Origin: Candidatus Ectomicrobium neotermitis
GTDB taxonomy: Bacteria > Elusimicrobiota > Endomicrobiia > Endomicrobiales > Endomicrobiaceae
Direction: 5' to 3'
NCBI GenBank assembly: GCA_031283745.1
Contig: JAITBH010000047.1
Coordinates: forward strand, 1-6,608
DNA: 6,608 nucleotides
Shown: one piece after another, positions 5,905 to 6,608 of the stretch
Position numbering within the stretch: the first letter of the stretch is position 1
Layout: the number at the start of each line of letters is the position of its first letter
The notes under the pieces: generated by a model
Databases searched by the model: none
What the model was told of the DNA's origin: nothing
Seen by the model: only the letters and a program-made list of their open reading frames with translations
Program-made: the position numbers and the translations under genes

Positions 5905-6608
5905 TTAACTCAATAAATAAATAAGAAAAAACACTATTATCATCGCTATAATTACGAGACAACCACCCGAACCACTATCTTTGTTGCCCCCATCACCAAT
6001 TATGTTCTGTTTGTTTTTGAGATAACGTGCCTGAAAGCTTGGGTCTAAATCCATTTTCTCGATCAGTAACATTGATTTTTTTGTCTCTTCTAAACATTTT
6101 TGAAACAGAAGAATTATAAAGTTTCTATTGTCTTTATATACTTCTAATAAGGAACAAAGCTCATTTAATTCAGCTATATATATACCTTGAGCAATGCTAG
6201 CTATGTCAGAACTCGTCGCGATATATAATTTGTCCGAGCTACCCAGTACATATTTTATAGTGTTTAGATAAGGCTTTGCTGCAAGCAACAATTTGGTTGA
6301 ATGCACAGCCATAGTCTTATAATAGGAATTATCCGGTATGGTTAGAAAACTATAAATGGCTAGAGCCTGAGATGATACAGAGGTTTTTACAGTGTCGTGT
6401 ATAGCCGAATACTCATCAACAAGTAGCATCAATTGTTCAAGTTCTTTGGCAACTCTGCTTTCTTTATCCCTTGTCGGTTTATCGTTTACCCAGTCTTGCA
6501 ATCCGTTTATGTTTTCTCTACATCTCTGTTTTGCAATATTGCCCACCGCTAAACCTTCCGCCTGCTTACATAAATCTATAGCAAGTCCAGCAGTATTCCC
6601 GCCCATTT
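5905..6608 (-). CDS. Unrecognised helical protein with C-terminal membrane anchor, 5' end uncertain
   Basis: I do not recognise this family. The frame is open to the right edge; an ATG at 6606-6604 gives 233 residues, but only two bases precede it, so it may be an internal Met and the true N-terminus may lie outside. The visible part is predominantly helical (about 50-190) with several Cys (13, 29, 151, 171, 216) that form no clear metal-binding pattern. A Gly/Ser-rich hinge (about 204-215) is followed by a single hydrophobic segment (about 216-232) ending two bases before the stop region, the layout of a tail-anchored protein with its bulk in the cytoplasm. It ends 110 nt before the GrpE-like ATG on the same strand and is probably part of the same locus. 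The shared membrane location with the GrpE-like protein suggests the two could meet at the inner membrane; that is inference. Function unknown. Confidence 0.75.
   Translation of the reverse strand, partial: MGGNTAGLAIDLCKQAEGLAVGNIAKQRCRENINGLQDWVNDKPTRDKESRVAKELEQLMLLVDEYSAIHDTVKTSVSSQALAIYSFLTIPDNSYYKTMAVHSTKLLLAAKPYLNTIKYVLGSSDKLYIATSSDIASIAQGIYIAELNELCSLLEVYKDNRNFIILLFQKCLEETKKSMLLIEKMDLDPSFQARYLKNKQNIIGDGGNKDSGSGGCLVIIAMIIVFFLIYLLS

Overview
The window is AT-rich (roughly mid-30s percent G+C, judged by eye on sample lines). It is densely coding on the minus strand only and uses the standard bacterial code. There is no rRNA, tRNA, CRISPR array, insertion sequence or integrase. Several points suggest a diderm bacterium, possibly of the Bacteroidota: a Sec signal peptide ending Val-Ser-Ala before Gln, AT-rich codon use, and clear AAGGAG/AAAGGA ribosome-binding sites. 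The taxonomic call is weak.

Layout, in the direction of transcription (right to left). (1) 6608-5905: the 3' end of an unrecognised, mostly helical protein ending in a Gly-rich hinge and a C-terminal membrane segment. (2) 5794-4904: a 296-residue protein with a signal peptide, an outer-side coiled coil, one membrane span and a cytoplasmic part that reads as GrpE, i.e. a membrane-anchored nucleotide-exchange factor. (3) 4876-2336: an 846-residue divergent Hsp70 with a complete ATPase domain, an extra beta-rich segment before the substrate-binding domain, and a long helical tail. (4) 2336-528: a 602-residue fusion of a Ser/Thr-kinase-like domain with a classic AAA+ ATPase domain. (5) 531-1: a TerB/DjlA-N-like helical protein, cut by the left edge of the window.

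Genes 2 to 5 are separated by 27 nt, overlapped by 1 nt (TAATG) and overlapped by 4 nt (ATGA), so they are almost certainly one translationally coupled operon. Gene 1 lies 110 nt upstream on the same strand and probably belongs to the same locus.

Taken together, the locus looks like a dedicated chaperone machine separate from the housekeeping DnaK-DnaJ-GrpE set: an Hsp70, its own membrane-tethered exchange factor, an AAA+ motor fused to a kinase-like sensor or docking domain, and a TerB-type partner. My inference is that it acts at the inner membrane as a protein remodelling, disaggregation or envelope-stress (possibly defence) module. TerB-like domains also occur next to a J domain in DjlA, so the truncated last gene could supply the missing J-protein. 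The substrate and trigger cannot be read from this window.
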